A stretch of 64,000 bases of DNA from CBDDCQ01 sp965226285 (GTDB lineage: Bacteria; Bacteroidota; Bacteroidia; Flavobacteriales; Ichthyobacteriaceae). The stretch is taken from assembly GCA_965226285.1 (NCBI GenBank), contig CBDDCQ010000001.1:170680-234679 (forward strand), in the 5' to 3' direction. The position numbers and the translations under genes were made by a program. The number at the start of each line of letters is the position of its first letter. Within the stretch, counting starts at the first letter, position 1. The notes beneath the pieces are model-generated. The model had not been told where the DNA came from. It saw only the letters and a list, made by a program, of their open reading frames with translations, and searched no databases. Shown in pieces: positions 54,096 to 63,232 of the stretch.

Positions 54096-54662
54096 ATGGC
54101 AAAAAGAGAAACCTCTGAGATAAATGCAGGCTCTATGGCGGATATTGCTTTCTTATTACTGATATTTTTCTTAGTAACTACTACTATGGATGTAGATACG
54201 GGTATTCATAGAAAGTTACCTCCTATGCCGCCTGAAAATATGGAAAAACCTCCTCCTATCAAAAAGAAAAATATTTTTACCGTAATGGTAAACGCCTACG
54301 ACCAATTATTGGTAGAAGAACAAGAGATGAGTGTATCTGAATTAAGAGAAGCCACTAAAAAGTTTATCAATAACAATGGAGATGGAAGTTGTGATTATTG
54401 TACAGGAAATAGAGATAAATCCTCTTCGGACAATCCTGAGAAAGCAGTCATTTCACTACAAAATGATAGAGGTACTTCCTATAAAATGTATATAGCTGTT
54501 CAAAACGAATTAGCTGCTGCATACAATGAGTTAAGAGAGGAATTATCTATAAGGCAGCATGGCGTAAGTTTTGAAGATTTAGATAAAGAAAAACAAAAAG
54601 CCATAAAAAAGATGTTTCCTCAGAAAATATCGGAAGCCGATCCTTTAGATATGAACAAATAA
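54096..54662 (+). CDS. exbD: ExbD/TolR-family protein 1
   Basis: The protein (188 residues) has a short cytoplasmic start, the single membrane helix SMADIAFLLLIFFLVTTTMD with the proton-carrying Asp (D17), and a periplasmic domain. Compared with standard ExbD it has an insertion rich in Asn, Gly, Asp and Ser with two Cys (DGSCDYCTGNRDKSSS) at about 98-112, and a long C-terminal helix. It works with ExbB to couple proton flow to TonB-like or motility proteins; the client cannot be told from the window. A second ExbD gene follows after 14 bases. Confidence 0.9.
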   Translation: MAKRETSEINAGSMADIAFLLLIFFLVTTTMDVDTGIHRKLPPMPPENMEKPPPIKKKNIFTVMVNAYDQLLVEEQEMSVSELREATKKFINNNGDGSCDYCTGNRDKSSSDNPEKAVISLQNDRGTSYKMYIAVQNELAAAYNELREELSIRQHGVSFEDLDKEKQKAIKKMFPQKISEADPLDMNK

Positions 54663-54676
54663 ATAAGTATATTGCT

Positions 54677-55147
54677 ATGTCAAAATTCAAAAAGAAAAAA
54701 AGTGGGGGTATTCCTGCTATATCTACAGCTTCACTGCCTGATATAGTTTTTATGCTCTTATTCTTCTTTATGGTATCTACCGTAATGAGAGAGACTACTC
54801 TACTGGTAAAAATATCTCTACCTAAAGCCACAGAGGTAAAGAAATTAGAACGAAAAAGTTTAGTAAGTTACATCTATGTAGGTAAGCCTAGCAAAAGATA
54901 TAGAGCTACCGCAGGGGCTGAATCTAGAATACAGCTCAATGATTCCTTTAAGAGGGTAGAGGATATTGGCGCCTTTATATTTACTGAAAAAGAAGCTAGA
55001 AAAGAAGAAGAAGTTCCCTTGCTTACTACATCTATAAAAGCTGACATAGATACCAAAATGGGAATTATTGCCGATATTAAAAAAGAACTCCGAAAAGCAC
55101 AAGCACTTAAAATTAATTACTCCACTAGAAAGGGAGGAGTTGATTAA
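54677..55147 (+). CDS. ExbD/TolR-family protein 2
   Basis: The 156-residue protein begins SKFKKKKSGGIPAISTASLPDIVFMLLFFFMVSTVMR, with the conserved Asp (D22) in the membrane helix, followed by a periplasmic part with an insertion (about 60-120) before the final strand. Paired, non-identical ExbD proteins are common in Bacteroidetes and may form a heterodimer in the ExbB pore. No TonB gene follows; leuS starts 126 bases later, after a weak hairpin-prone region. Confidence 0.9.
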   Translation: MSKFKKKKSGGIPAISTASLPDIVFMLLFFFMVSTVMRETTLLVKISLPKATEVKKLERKSLVSYIYVGKPSKRYRATAGAESRIQLNDSFKRVEDIGAFIFTEKEARKEEEVPLLTTSIKADIDTKMGIIADIKKELRKAQALKINYSTRKGGVD

Positions 55148-55273
55148 TCAATAGATTAACTTAGGTTGTAATTTTTTTACCTAAAAAAACAAGGTTGGTT
55201 TATTACACTTTAATTATGTAATAATAGCCTTTTTTGTATTTAGATAGAGCTATGTGATTTTTTAGAATTTTAT

Positions 55274-58039
55274 ATGGAATATTGCTTTAGAGATATAGAA
55301 AAAAAATGGCAAGAGTATTGGGACAAAAACAAAACCTTTGCCGTAGAAGAGCACTCAAAAAAAGACAAATATTATGTACTGGATATGTTCCCATACCCTT
55401 CAGGTGCAGGATTGCATGTTGGACATCCACTAGGGTATATTGCCTCTGATATATATTCCAGATACAAAAGACATCAAGGATATAATGTATTGCACCCTAT
55501 GGGGTACGATTCTTTTGGACTTCCCGCAGAACAATATGCCATACAAACCGGACAACATCCAGCCATCACTACCAAAAATAATATCAATCGATATAGAAAA
55601 CAATTAGATAAATTAGGATTTTCTTTTGACTGGAATAGAGAAATAAGGACTAGTAGTGCCAAATATTACCGATGGACTCAATGGATATTCATACAATTAT
55701 TTAACTGCTGGTACAATAAAGATACTGATAAAGCAGAGTATATAGATACTCTAATTTCTAAATTTGAAAAATATGGCAATGCTACTATAAATGCTGTACA
55801 CAATAATACTACCCTCTTTTCTGCGCAACAATGGGCAGCTAAAACAGAAAAAGAACAACAAGAAATACTGCTAAACTATCGATTGGCTTATCTATCAGAA
55901 ACCTTTGTAAATTGGTGTCCCAAATTAGGAACCGTGCTAGCAAATGACGAAGTAAAAGAAGGTGTATCTGAAAGAGGAGGACACCCCATAGTACAAAAAA
56001 AAATGAAGCAATGGAGTATGCGTATCACCGCCTATGCCGAAAAATTGCTCAAAGGGTTAGATAAAATAGATTGGAGCGAATCCATAAAAGAAATTCAAAG
56101 AAATTGGATTGGTAAATCAAAAGGAGCGTCTGTAAAATTTCAAACCCAAAATAGAGACAAAAATATAGAGATTTTTACTACCCGACCTGATACCATATTT
56201 GGCGTATCTTTTATAACCCTTGCACCAGAACACCCCTTAGTAGAAGAAATTACTACCTTTGAGCAGAAAAAAGAAATCAATGAATACGTAAAACAAGCCC
56301 AAAAACGATCTGAAAGAGACAGAGTATCCGATGTGAAAAATATCTCTGGAGTCTTTACAGGTGCTTTCGCCATTCATCCTTTTACCCAAAAAGAAATACC
56401 TATTTGGATAAGTGACTATGTACTTATGAGTTATGGAACTGGTGCCGTAATGGCTGTGCCTGCACATGATAACAGAGATTATAGCTTTGCTAAAAAATTT
56501 CAGTTACCTATCAAAGAGGTAGTAACAGGAGGAAATATAAAAGAAAAAGCCTTTGAGTGCAAAGAGGGAACCTTAATAAATTCTGATATATTAAATGGGC
56601 TACAAGTAAAAGATGCCATCCATAAAATCATAGATGAAATAGAATCGAGAAATATAGGAAAAGGCACTATAAACTACAAGTTGAGAGATGCCGTATTCTC
56701 TCGTCAAAGATATTGGGGTGAGCCTATTCCTATATATTTTAAAGATGATATGCCCTACTCTATGGATGTAAATGAATTACCCCTTAAACTCCCAGAAATA
56801 GATAAATATTTACCTACAGAAACAGGAGAATCTCCACTGGGTAGGTGTAAGAGCTGGACTACCAAAGAAGGCTACCCCATAGAAACCCATACTATGCCCG
56901 GATGGGCAGGTTCTTCTTGGTATCTTTTAAGATATATGGATGCTCACAACAATGACGAATTTGCATCTAAAACCTCTGAAAACTATTGGAAAAACGTAGA
57001 TTTATATATCGGTGGTTCTGAACACGCTACAGGTCACTTATTATATGCCCGTTTTTGGCATAAATTCTTAAACGATTTAGGACATATCTCCACTGAAGAA
57101 CCCTTTAAAAAATTGATAAATCAAGGAATGATTTTGGGGCTTTCCAATTTTGTATATAGGATAAAAGATACCAATACTTTTGTATCTAAAAACCTGAAAG
57201 ATAATTACCAAACTACTATCCTACATGTAGATATAAACTTGGTACAAAACAATATACTAAATATAGATAAATTCAAAAATTGGAGAGCGGAATTTAAAAC
57301 CGCAAAATTTATATTAGAAAATGAACAATACATCTGTGGCAACGAAGTAGAGAAAATGAGCAAATCTAAATTTAATATCGTAAACCCTGACGATATAGTA
57401 GAAAAATATGGTGCAGATACTCTGAGAATGTACGAGATGTTTTTAGGTCCGTTAGAACAATCTAAACCTTGGAAAACTGAAGGTATAAAAGGTATATACA
57501 ATTTTTTGAAAAAACTTTGGAAACTCTATTTAAAAGGAGATAAATTTACCGTAAATGATGAAAAAGCAAATGATAAGGAATTAAAAATCCTCCATAAAAC
57601 CATAAAAAAAGTGAATGATGACATTGCTAACTTTTCATTTAATACCTCTGTAAGTGCCTTTATGATTGCAGTAAATGAATTGACCTCACTCAAATGTAAC
57701 AAAAGAGCGATCTTAGTTCCTTTGGCGATACTCCTTTCTCCTTATGCTCCGCATATTACAGAGGAAATTTGGAATAGATTAGGCAATGCTCATTCCATAT
57801 CTAAAGAACCTTTACCTATACTTGAAAAGAAATATCTAGTCGAAAATAATATAAGTTACCCTATCTCCTTTAATGGCAAAACGAGATTTAAATTAGATTT
57901 ACCTGTAGATCTGCACCCTAAGGAAATAGAAAAAATAGTATTAGCACAGAAAAACACTCAAAAATATTTAAAAAATAAAACTAAAACCCCCAAAAAAGTA
58001 ATTATAATTCCTAAAAAAATTGTAAATATCGTAATCTAA
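55274..58039 (+). CDS. leuS: Leucyl-tRNA synthetase
   Basis: The class I synthetase charges tRNA-Leu. The 921 residues fit the Bacteroidetes enzyme. The HIGH motif is HVGH at 48-51 in YPSGAGLHVGHPLGY; the editing domain spans about 225-430 with TTRPDTIFG and the YGTGAVMAVPAHDNRD segment; the second nucleotide motif KMSKS is near 693-697 in EKMSKSKFN; the anticodon-binding domain and a Lys-rich C-terminus follow. Start ATG 55274. The unknown HExxH gene begins 2 bases after its stop. Confidence 0.96.
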   Translation: MEYCFRDIEKKWQEYWDKNKTFAVEEHSKKDKYYVLDMFPYPSGAGLHVGHPLGYIASDIYSRYKRHQGYNVLHPMGYDSFGLPAEQYAIQTGQHPAITTKNNINRYRKQLDKLGFSFDWNREIRTSSAKYYRWTQWIFIQLFNCWYNKDTDKAEYIDTLISKFEKYGNATINAVHNNTTLFSAQQWAAKTEKEQQEILLNYRLAYLSETFVNWCPKLGTVLANDEVKEGVSERGGHPIVQKKMKQWSMRITAYAEKLLKGLDKIDWSESIKEIQRNWIGKSKGASVKFQTQNRDKNIEIFTTRPDTIFGVSFITLAPEHPLVEEITTFEQKKEINEYVKQAQKRSERDRVSDVKNISGVFTGAFAIHPFTQKEIPIWISDYVLMSYGTGAVMAVPAHDNRDYSFAKKFQLPIKEVVTGGNIKEKAFECKEGTLINSDILNGLQVKDAIHKIIDEIESRNIGKGTINYKLRDAVFSRQRYWGEPIPIYFKDDMPYSMDVNELPLKLPEIDKYLPTETGESPLGRCKSWTTKEGYPIETHTMPGWAGSSWYLLRYMDAHNNDEFASKTSENYWKNVDLYIGGSEHATGHLLYARFWHKFLNDLGHISTEEPFKKLINQGMILGLSNFVYRIKDTNTFVSKNLKDNYQTTILHVDINLVQNNILNIDKFKNWRAEFKTAKFILENEQYICGNEVEKMSKSKFNIVNPDDIVEKYGADTLRMYEMFLGPLEQSKPWKTEGIKGIYNFLKKLWKLYLKGDKFTVNDEKANDKELKILHKTIKKVNDDIANFSFNTSVSAFMIAVNELTSLKCNKRAILVPLAILLSPYAPHITEEIWNRLGNAHSISKEPLPILEKKYLVENNISYPISFNGKTRFKLDLPVDLHPKEIEKIVLAQKNTQKYLKNKTKTPKKVIIIPKKIVNIVI

Positions 58040-58040
58040 T

Positions 58041-58916
58041 ATGAATATAAAGAACATCATACTAACCTATACTTTTATTCTATACCTACAGCCCAATACC
58101 TCTAAAGCACAAAAACATTGGAGTGATTTACAGCATTTGGGATACAATGTTGCGATAAGTGGGCTCATAGGTGGCATTAGTGGTATGATCAATAAAAATG
58201 ACAAACAAAGTGCTTGGGAAGCATTTTATACCAACTTTTTAAAAAGTGGACTAGGAGGTGGTATCATCTATAGTGCCAAAAGAACACTTCCTATCATCAG
58301 CAATAAGTTTGATAATGCCTTAGGGTACTGGGGAAATAGAATGCTCATGAACCTCGGGCACTCTATGGTGTACAACGCGTCTCTAAATAGAGAGTTATTA
58401 GAGAGTTATTACCTCGAATTCTATGGTGTCAGTATGAGATTCAAATTGAAAGATGATTTTAATTTTAGTGCCAAAATTTCAGGTGCTAATATCTTAATGA
58501 TAGCTGCTCAAGGGATTATTTTTAAAGGGATTTTCGACATTGCTAAAACACTAAAATATGGAGTGTTTTATTTTGATATGAGCCAAAATATGTATGAAAT
58601 GTCAAATAATGCTGGTGGATTTGCTATGAGAAATATGATATATATAGATCCAAAGCTGAAAAACCTTGAATATAGACAAACTGTAGTTCATGAACTTATC
58701 CACACTTACCAATTTATGGATTTTACTTCCACCAGAAATATGTTAAACCCCATAGGTGAAAAATATATTTTTACAGAAGATTCTATCATGAAGAACATTA
58801 GTACTTATATCAATTTTGATCTCCCAGCGATATTTGCCATATATAGTTTTAGTCAAGACTATGATACCTCTACCGTAGAGGCTGAATCTGATTTTTATAT
58901 GACTCGAGTTCATTAA
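58041..58916 (+). CDS. Unknown exported protein with an HExxH motif
   Basis: The 291-residue protein begins with a hydrophobic signal-like segment (MNIKNIILTYTFILYLQPNTSKAQ). I do not recognise the family. Visible features are a glycine-rich stretch (ISGLIGGISGMI) at about 38-50, GGGIIYSAKR, and VVHELIHTYQFMD at about 214-226, an HExxH zinc-metalloprotease signature. Downstream Glu residues (AESD near the end) could supply a third ligand, which is a guess. The gene starts 2 bases after leuS, so it is probably co-transcribed. Expected location is periplasm or outer membrane. Bases 58917-59120 after it hold no recognised feature. Confidence 0.65.
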   Translation: MNIKNIILTYTFILYLQPNTSKAQKHWSDLQHLGYNVAISGLIGGISGMINKNDKQSAWEAFYTNFLKSGLGGGIIYSAKRTLPIISNKFDNALGYWGNRMLMNLGHSMVYNASLNRELLESYYLEFYGVSMRFKLKDDFNFSAKISGANILMIAAQGIIFKGIFDIAKTLKYGVFYFDMSQNMYEMSNNAGGFAMRNMIYIDPKLKNLEYRQTVVHELIHTYQFMDFTSTRNMLNPIGEKYIFTEDSIMKNISTYINFDLPAIFAIYSFSQDYDTSTVEAESDFYMTRVH

Positions 58917-59120
58917 ATTAAAAACGCACCCTAAAAGTTTGACCCATTATGAGTACAAAAGGGATTACTCCTTTTATATCAGCAGTACTTATTTTGATCA
59001 CTGTTTTAAATGAGCATATCAATTAAATATACTCCATTGGGAACATGGAAGCAGGTGTAATTTGTATCTCCAATTATGTTTAGATTGCTTGGTAAAAACC
59101 TGTAAATTAAGTTCAATACC

Positions 59121-60206
59121 ATGATAATACAGAAGAAAAAACAAAGAATTATAGCCATAGATTTACTTAGGGGTATTACCATAGCTGCTATGATATTGGT
59201 AAATAATCCCGGAACATGGGAAGCTATTTACTCTCCTTTAAAACATGCCTCTTGGCATGGGTTTACACCTACGGATTTAATATTTCCAATGTTTATCTTT
59301 ATCATAGGTATGTCTATTACTTATGCTTATAAAGATAAGATTTTAGATAAAAAAACCTTCCAAAAAATCTTTATAAGAAGTTTAAAGCTATTTGCATTAG
59401 GACTGTTTTTAAATTACTTTCCCTTTAATAAAAACTTAGAGAGCATAAGAATATTAGGCGTATTACAACGTATAGGTATTGTATTTTTTATAAGTAGCTT
59501 ACTATTTCTCAAATTCAAATGGAAAACACTACTACCGATTACGATCGCTCTGCTTTTGATATATTGGTTTTGGTTGAGTTTTATTCCACTACGAGGCAGC
59601 GTGCCAACTTTTGACCGAACTTCTGGTAATTGGGTACTCTATATAGATCAAATCATCTTAGGTAAGCACATGTGGCAAACAGATTACGATCCAGAAGGCT
59701 TACTAAGTTCCTTGCCTTGTATTGCTTCTTGTTTGATAGGTATCCTCGCCGGAAAAATTCTACAACTCTATCACCCAAATAAAATATTTATTTTAGTGGG
59801 TATTGCAGGGTTTTGTTTACCTTTAGGTTTATGGTGGAATAGTATATTTCCCATTAACAAAGCCTTATGGAGTAGTAGTTTTGTAATATTTACAAGCGGA
59901 TGGGCATTTTTACTACTGGCATTATGTTATTATATTACCGACATCAAAAAAATTAAAATAGGAAAAATCTTTTTGTATATGGGCAATAATGCTATCGGAA
60001 TCTATATGCTCTCTGGTGTATTTAGCATACTTTTTTACACCATTTCTATACAAAATACCTCTCTACATTCTTTTCTATATCAAAAGATAGAAAATGTAAT
60101 ACAATACAATTTGTTGTCTTCCCTGATTTATGCCTTACTGGTCACCTTTTTTTACTTATTCGTTGCTTATGTAATGCACAAAAAAAAGTGGTATCTCAAT
60201 GTTTGA
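59121..60206 (+). CDS. DUF5009/HGSNAT-like membrane acyltransferase
   Basis: The 361-residue protein with about ten membrane helices belongs to COG4299, related to human heparan-alpha-glucosaminide N-acetyltransferase. Family features are IAIDLLRGITIAAMILVNNPG near residue 11, HASWHGFTPTDLIFPMFIFIIGMS at about 43-66 with the probable acyl-accepting histidine, GVLQRIGIVFF, and TDYDPEGLLSSLPCIASCLIGILAG. It probably transfers an acetyl group from cytoplasmic acetyl-CoA to a periplasmic sugar. Monocistronic, as both flanks are open gaps. Confidence 0.88.
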   Translation: MIIQKKKQRIIAIDLLRGITIAAMILVNNPGTWEAIYSPLKHASWHGFTPTDLIFPMFIFIIGMSITYAYKDKILDKKTFQKIFIRSLKLFALGLFLNYFPFNKNLESIRILGVLQRIGIVFFISSLLFLKFKWKTLLPITIALLLIYWFWLSFIPLRGSVPTFDRTSGNWVLYIDQIILGKHMWQTDYDPEGLLSSLPCIASCLIGILAGKILQLYHPNKIFILVGIAGFCLPLGLWWNSIFPINKALWSSSFVIFTSGWAFLLLALCYYITDIKKIKIGKIFLYMGNNAIGIYMLSGVFSILFYTISIQNTSLHSFLYQKIENVIQYNLLSSLIYALLVTFFYLFVAYVMHKKKWYLNV

Positions 60207-60252
60207 ATATTTTTACTCCATGAACTCATATATTTAAAATCAATTAAATTGC

Positions 60253-60260
60253 TATATTTG
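60253..60260 (+). promoter_or_regulatory. -7 element before the lipoprotein-rlmN-ids operon
   Basis: TATATTTG followed by CATC fits TAnnTTTG and lies 20 bases before the ATG at 60281. No TTG is present at the 19-base spacing. Confidence 0.5.
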
Positions 60261-60280
60261 CATCATTAAAATTCTATACC

Positions 60281-60775
60281 ATGAAAAAAATAGGCATAGT
60301 GATTATCAACATATTCGTATTGGCTTGTGGCAAACCAGAAAGTAATTTTTCAGAAATTCCAGAGATTAAATTCAAATCTGGGACTCTCAAGCAAGAGAAG
60401 GATAAATTGGGCAATACCTTTAACGCCTATAGTATAATTTTAACGTTTACAGATGGAGACAACAATGTGGGACTAAGAGAAAAAGAAAGTGGGAAAGATA
60501 AGTACATCAATGAGTATAAGAACAACCTTTGGATACATCTGTACAAACAAGAAGACAAAAAGTTCGTAAAAAAAGATACCAAAGGGCACTACGATAGGAT
60601 TGTGCCCTTTGTAGAAGGTACAGGGTCTCCCAAAGAACAAGATGGAACTATTGAATTTAAGTTAGAAATACGAAAAGAAGAAAAAGGATCAGTATTACAA
60701 TTTGATTTTCAACTTTTAGACAGAAAATTAAATAAAAGTAATATCGTTAAGAGCAATATAATTACCTTGCAGTAG
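60281..60775 (+). CDS. Small lipoprotein of unknown function
   Basis: The 164-residue protein has a lipoprotein signal with lipobox VLAC at about 13-16. The mature part is a beta-rich domain with NAYSIILTFTDGDNNVGL, a pattern seen in uncharacterised Bacteroidetes lipoproteins; the acidic TDGDNN loop could bind calcium. The stop overlaps the GTG start of rlmN by one base (TAGTG), so translation is coupled. Outer-membrane location is likely. Confidence 0.75.
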   Translation: MKKIGIVIINIFVLACGKPESNFSEIPEIKFKSGTLKQEKDKLGNTFNAYSIILTFTDGDNNVGLREKESGKDKYINEYKNNLWIHLYKQEDKKFVKKDTKGHYDRIVPFVEGTGSPKEQDGTIEFKLEIRKEEKGSVLQFDFQLLDRKLNKSNIVKSNIITLQ

Positions 60776-61818
60776 TGGAAATCAAACAAGATATAAGGGC
60801 ATTATCCTTAGAACAACTGCAAGATTTTTTCACCTCTATAGGTGCCCAAAAATTCAGGGCAAAACAGGTGTACCAATGGCTTTGGAATAAGTCTGTACAC
60901 AGTTTTGACCAAATGACTAACCTTTCACTATCACTTAGGGAAATGATGCAAAAGCAATTTGTAATCAACTATATAAAAGTAGATAAAATGCAAAGGAGTA
61001 TAGATGGCACTATCAAAAACACCCTCAAACTCCACGATGGAAATATAGTAGAATCAGTGCTTATTCCTACCAAAAACAGAAGTACAGCTTGCGTTTCCTC
61101 TCAAGTGGGGTGCAGTTTAGACTGCAAGTTTTGTGCTACGGCTAAGCTCAAACGAATAAGAAACCTCCATGCAGATGAAATATACGACCAAGTAGTCACC
61201 ATAGACCAACAAAGCAAACTCTATCGAGGAAAACCTCTATCTAACATTGTGTATATGGGCATGGGTGAACCGCTTATGAATTACAACAATGTAATGCAAT
61301 CCATAGATAAAATTACTTCTACTCAAGGCTTGGGCATGTCTGCAAAGCGAATCACTTTATCTACCGTAGGTATTGCCCACATGATAAAACGAATGGCAGA
61401 TGAAAATGTAAAGTTCAATTTAGCAGTATCACTACACTCAGCAATAGATAAAACCCGTTCAATGCTGATGCCTATCAATCTAAAAATACCTCTGGACAAA
61501 TTGGCGAACAGTTTAAAATATTGGTATCGCAAAACAAAGAGAAAGGTAACCTATGAATATGTAGTGTGGAAAGGTATCAACGATAACCCCCAACACATAG
61601 AGGCACTCCTTAAATTTTGTAAAGTGATCCCTTGCAAAGTAAACCTGATAGAATACAATCATATAGAAGATGGCGGGTTTACTCAAGCAGATGAAATATG
61701 GATAGACCAATATACAAAACAACTACAAAAAGTAGGATATATCGTAAATATAAGGAGCGCAAGAGGAAAAGACATCGAAGCGGCTTGTGGGCAACTCGCA
61801 AATAAATCATCGCAATAA
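60775..61818 (+). CDS. rlmN: 23S rRNA (adenine2503-C2)-methyltransferase
   Basis: This radical-SAM enzyme methylates A2503 of 23S rRNA (and A37 of some tRNAs). The GTG at 60775 is taken as start, because MEIKQDIRALSLEQLQDFF is the family N-terminus. The Fe-S cysteines are C113, C117 and C120 in GCSLDCKFCATA; GEPLMNYNNV, STVGIAHMI and NLAVSLHSA follow; the C-terminal Cys in EAACGQL is the methyl-carrying residue. 347 residues, full length. The next gene starts 1 base after its stop. Confidence 0.96.
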   Translation: MEIKQDIRALSLEQLQDFFTSIGAQKFRAKQVYQWLWNKSVHSFDQMTNLSLSLREMMQKQFVINYIKVDKMQRSIDGTIKNTLKLHDGNIVESVLIPTKNRSTACVSSQVGCSLDCKFCATAKLKRIRNLHADEIYDQVVTIDQQSKLYRGKPLSNIVYMGMGEPLMNYNNVMQSIDKITSTQGLGMSAKRITLSTVGIAHMIKRMADENVKFNLAVSLHSAIDKTRSMLMPINLKIPLDKLANSLKYWYRKTKRKVTYEYVVWKGINDNPQHIEALLKFCKVIPCKVNLIEYNHIEDGGFTQADEIWIDQYTKQLQKVGYIVNIRSARGKDIEAACGQLANKSSQ

Positions 61819-61819
61819 T

Positions 61820-62797
61820 ATGTCGAATATCATTTATAAAATATCGGCACCTATAAAACCTGAACTGGGAAAATTTGAGCAAAAATTCGAAGGGTTTATG
61901 AAGAGTAAAGTTCATTTACTAAATAGAATTATGTATTATATTATTCACAGAAAAGGTAAACAAATGCGTCCCATGTTCGTGTTTTTGTGTGCTAAAATTA
62001 CAGGGGAAATTACAGAAAAAACCTATAGAGCAGCTTGCCTTATAGAACTTTTGCACACTGCTACCTTAGTGCACGATGATATTGTAGATGATAGCAATAT
62101 AAGGAGGGGATTCTTCTCTATTAATGCTTTGTGGAAAAATAAAATAAGCGTATTGGTAGGAGATTATTTACTTTCTAAATGCTTACTTGTATCAGTAGAT
62201 CACGATGATTTTGATTTATTAAAAACCGTATCGGAGTCTATCCATCAGATGAGCGAAGGAGAATTGCTCCAAATAGAAAAAGCCCGAAGGTTAGACATCA
62301 CCGAACAACTCTATTATGAGATTATAGAAAAAAAAACGGCTACACTGATCTCCTCTTGTTGTGCTATGGGTGCACAATCTGTAGAAGCACCTAAAGAGGT
62401 GATAGAAAAAATGGCGTTACTCGGAAAATATATAGGCATTGCATTTCAGATTAAAGACGATTTGTTTGACTATAAACAAACCAGTATCACAGGTAAGCCC
62501 ATGGGTATAGACATCAAAGAACAAAAAATGACACTACCCCTTATATACACACTCAATCACTGCAAAACCAAAGATAAAAATTGGATATTGAGTGTGGTAA
62601 AAAAACATCATTTGGATAAACCAAAAGTAAATGAAGTCATCAAATTTATTCAAGAAAATGGAGGGGTAGCATACGCTATTTCTCAAATGAAACAATACAG
62701 AGACAAAGCCCTTAAAATTATAGCTAATTTTTCTGATTCCGAAAGTAAGAAATCTTTGGAACTACTTATACACCATGTGATAGATAGGGAAAAGTAG
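61820..62797 (+). CDS. Polyprenyl diphosphate synthase (trans type)
   Basis: The enzyme condenses isopentenyl diphosphate to a long-chain polyprenyl diphosphate, most likely the octaprenyl/heptaprenyl side chain of menaquinone, which fits the quinol-oxidising complex III in the same genome. I place the start at ATG 61820 (MSNIIYKISAPIKPELGKFE), 1 base after rlmN, rather than the ORF start at 61787 inside rlmN. 325 residues. The first aspartate-rich motif is DDIVD at 86-90 followed by RRG; the second is DDLFD in FQIKDDLFDYK. Both are intact. Confidence 0.93.
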   Translation: MSNIIYKISAPIKPELGKFEQKFEGFMKSKVHLLNRIMYYIIHRKGKQMRPMFVFLCAKITGEITEKTYRAACLIELLHTATLVHDDIVDDSNIRRGFFSINALWKNKISVLVGDYLLSKCLLVSVDHDDFDLLKTVSESIHQMSEGELLQIEKARRLDITEQLYYEIIEKKTATLISSCCAMGAQSVEAPKEVIEKMALLGKYIGIAFQIKDDLFDYKQTSITGKPMGIDIKEQKMTLPLIYTLNHCKTKDKNWILSVVKKHHLDKPKVNEVIKFIQENGGVAYAISQMKQYRDKALKIIANFSDSESKKSLELLIHHVIDREK

Positions 62798-63121
62798 ATA
62801 ATGATTAATGGTTAATGATTAATGATTAGATTAATGGTTAATGATTAATGGTTATTAATGATTAATAGTTAATGATTAATAGTTAATGATTAATGATTAG
62901 ATTAATGGTTAATGATTAGATTAATGGTTAATGATTAGATTAATGGTTAATGATTAGATTAATGGTTAATGATTAGATTAATGGTTAATGATTAGATTAA
63001 TGGTTGATGATTAGATTAATGGTTAATGATTAGATTAATGGTTAATGATTAATGGTTAATGGTTAATGATTAGATTAATGTTTCATGGTTAATCATTAAT
63101 AATTAATCATTAATAATTAAT
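62798..63121. repeat. AT-rich minisatellite (19-base unit) in a gene-free gap
   Basis: The unit ATTAGATTAATGGTTAATG is repeated head to tail about nine times at about 62890-63060, with one T-to-G variant near 63004; the flanks are shorter mixtures of ATGATTA and ATGGTTA. Bases 62813-62828 are identical to part of CRISPR spacer 1 (29973-30008). The remaining bases to 63232 hold a terminator and no ORF. Confidence 0.85.
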
Positions 63122-63151
63122 AATGCCCGTAATTTAGTTTTTACGGGCATT
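63122..63151. terminator. Bidirectional terminator hairpin
   Basis: AATGCCCGTAA (63122-63132) and TTACGGGCATT (63141-63151) pair over 11 bases around TTTAGTTT. It lies between two convergent genes and can serve both. Confidence 0.75.
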
Positions 63152-63232
63152 ACACGGATTTTTGTACTTTTTCGGAGAAAACTCCTTATGTCATTTCAAA
63201 CTCCGAAAATCGCATCTAACATGATCCATGGT

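Noticed and set aside
61787..61819. Start of the polyprenyl synthase inside rlmN
   Set aside because: The extra 11 residues translate rlmN codons in another frame; ATG 61820 right after the rlmN stop gives the normal family start.
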